A stretch of DNA of 64,000 nt. Source: Sinorhizobium sojae CCBAU 05684 (GTDB lineage Bacteria > Pseudomonadota > Alphaproteobacteria > Rhizobiales > Rhizobiaceae). Both the position numbers and the translations under genes were made by a program. The notes below the pieces were generated by a model. The model saw nothing but the letters and a program-made list of their open reading frames with translations, did no database searches and had not been told where the DNA came from. Below are positions 62,980 through 64,000 of this stretch, piece after piece. The stretch is from the NCBI RefSeq assembly GCF_002288525.1, contig NZ_CP023067.1, forward strand, positions 3,539,001-3,603,000, given 5' to 3'. Position 1 is the first letter of the stretch, and every line of letters begins with the position of its first letter.

Positions 62980-63051
62980 GCGGGATGAGCGGAAGGATGC
63001 GCGTCTGTTCGTCCGCATCCCGCCTCTCCAACAGGGCATAGGGGACAGGTC

Positions 63052-63525
63052 ATGTCGAAGACGACCCGTGCAACCCAAGCGCTCGCAAAGGCCGGTATCG
63101 CCTTTACCACTCACAGCTATGACTACGATCCCGGGGCCGAGCGGGTCGGGTTGCAGGCGGCGGAAGCGCTCGGCGAGGATCCGTCGCGCGTTTTGAAAAC
63201 GCTGATGGCGGAGGTGGACGGCAAGTCCGTCTGCTGTATCGTGCCTTCGGACCAGGAGGTGAGCATGAAGAAGCTCGCCGCCGCCTTCGGGGGCAAATCG
63301 GCCAACATGATGAAGCCTGCCGATGCCGAGCGCCTCACCGGCTATCACGTTGGCGGCATCAGCCCCTTCGGCCAGCGGAAGATCGTTCCGGCCGCGATCG
63401 AGGAAGCGGCGTTTGCCGAGGCGCTGGTCTACATCAATGGCGGCCAAAGAGGGCTGCAGGTGCGGCTTTCACCGAAGGATGCGCAGGCGGTTCTGCAGGC
63501 AATTGCCGCTCCGCTGATCGCTTGA
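63052..63525 (+). CDS. ybaK: Cys-tRNA(Pro) deacylase YbaK/EbsC
   Basis: The 157-residue protein has the YbaK/INS-like fold: TQALAKAGIAFTTHSYDYD, GEDPSRVLKTLMAEVDGKSV with the conserved Lys, and GYHVGGISPFGQRKIVPAAI. It removes Cys misattached to tRNA(Pro). It follows the ArsC-like gene by 72 bases and converges with the MarR gene. Confidence 0.92.
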   Translation: MSKTTRATQALAKAGIAFTTHSYDYDPGAERVGLQAAEALGEDPSRVLKTLMAEVDGKSVCCIVPSDQEVSMKKLAAAFGGKSANMMKPADAERLTGYHVGGISPFGQRKIVPAAIEEAAFAEALVYINGGQRGLQVRLSPKDAQAVLQAIAAPLIA

Positions 63526-63531
63526 TCGACA

Positions 63532-63978
63532 TTACTTGAAGCGGGAAAGCAAGGCCGCCAGTTCACGCGCCTCGCCTTCGCTGAGCCTTGCGCCGACATG
63601 TCGTTCGATTGACTGCGCGTAGGTCTGCCAGATGCGCGCCTGCATGGCCCGGCCGGCCTCGGTGATCACGACCCATTGGCCTCGGCCGTCCTCGTCGAAA
63701 GCTTCGCGACGCACCAGCCCCTCTCTCTCCAGCCGGTCGATCAGCCGCGAGAGATTGTACTGGGCAAGCAGCGTCCGGGCTTCGATCTCGAAGGGACGCA
63801 ACCGGCCGTCTTCCGCCTTCGCCAGCTCCCAAAGCACATCATACCAGCCGAGCGGCGGCAGCCCCGCCGTCTTGAAATCCTTCTCGATCGCCGCGAGGAC
63901 GCGCTGCTGCGCTCGCATGAGCCCGATCCAGGCCTCTGTCGTCGCCATGGTCGGCACTGAGATTTCTTCCTCTTTCAT
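63532..63978 (-). CDS. MarR family transcriptional regulator
   Basis: The 148-residue protein (ATG 63978; GTG 63957 and ATG 63948 are alternatives, the last two closer to an AGAGGAAG site) has a MarR winged helix: LLAQYNLSRLIDRLEREGLV and REAFDEDGRGQWVVITEAGR, then MQARIWQTYAQSIERHV. Ligand and targets are unknown; the upstream gene lies beyond the window. A palindrome covers its start. Confidence 0.88.
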   Translation of the reverse strand: MKEEEISVPTMATTEAWIGLMRAQQRVLAAIEKDFKTAGLPPLGWYDVLWELAKAEDGRLRPFEIEARTLLAQYNLSRLIDRLEREGLVRREAFDEDGRGQWVVITEAGRAMQARIWQTYAQSIERHVGARLSEGEARELAALLSRFK

Positions 63979-63996
63979 AGATGCAATTACATTTAT
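63977..63996. promoter_or_regulatory. Candidate MarR-type operator at the regulator's start
   Basis: ATAGATGCAATTACATTTAT has ATA(G/A)ATG-type arms, matching at 6 of 7 positions, around a 6-base centre. It overlaps the start codon and is a plausible autoregulatory site. Confidence 0.45.
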
Positions 63997-64000
63997 CTTG

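Overview
The window reads as a high-GC alphaproteobacterial chromosome, most likely Sinorhizobium/Ensifer (Rhizobiaceae). Four things support this: the gene content and order (dnaX-ybaB-recR; rimP-nusA-ylxR/L7Ae-infB-rbfA-truB-rpsO-pnp; fabI-fabB-fabA next to irr; aroA-cmk-rpsA; lepA; efp with epmA/epmB; infC-rpmI-rplT-pheS-pheT), typical alphaproteobacterial families (BA14K, Irr, MbfA, TIGR02300, HWE-type kinase, ExoD), CTTGAC/CTATAT-like promoters, and about a dozen copies or fragments of a ~105-bp palindromic intergenic repeat of the rhizobial RIME type. The genus call rests on recognition, not on a database search.

Layout. 1-2.6 kb: end of dnaX, ybaB, recR and a lytic transglycosylase. 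2.7-4.7 kb: a 24-residue membrane micro-ORF and an MFS_3 exporter on the minus strand. 4.8-17.4 kb: a long translation/transcription operon (rimP, nusA, ylxR-L7Ae fusion, infB, rbfA, truB), an orphan HWE-like sensor kinase, then rpsO and pnp. 17.7-23.9 kb: an RsmC-like methyltransferase, the anaerobic-type unsaturated fatty acid genes fabA-fabB-fabI, irr, and two membrane proteins. 24.1-29.6 kb: a cupin protein, tRNA-Ala(GGC), an acidic TIGR02300 protein, aroA-cmk and rpsA. 29.7-38 kb: small and poorly characterised genes (a disordered 523-residue protein, BA14K, DoxX, GFA, SelT/W/H-like, YqaA), tRNA-Leu(CAG) and a short RNase D. 38.1-45.7 kb: lepA, an MFS/XRE-cupin/GNAT/acetylpolyamine-amidohydrolase cluster, a SoxR-box-controlled ABM monooxygenase, exoD-like and an OmpA lipoprotein. 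45.9-53 kb: an LCM-type methyltransferase, the EF-P modification genes epmB-epmA divergent from efp, cfa, mbfA with an Irr box, and a BTLCP peptidase. 53.3-64 kb: an alpha/beta hydrolase, infC, rpmI-rplT, pheST, a Lrp-type regulator divergent from an aminotransferase, YitT, an ArsC-like protein, ybaK and a MarR regulator.

The region is mainly housekeeping. I found no transposase, integrase, phage gene, CRISPR array or obvious foreign island. The more interesting material is regulatory: an intrinsic terminator inside the rimP leader, competing RNA structures ahead of pheS, an AUU start on infC, an Irr palindrome over the mbfA start site, and a textbook SoxR box in a 19-bp-spacer promoter. Other items are the RIME-derived stop codons, a CP4-like AroA with Gly at the position that is Ala in CP4, and the candidate polyamine cluster. 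I did not find a clear, previously undescribed multi-gene system.
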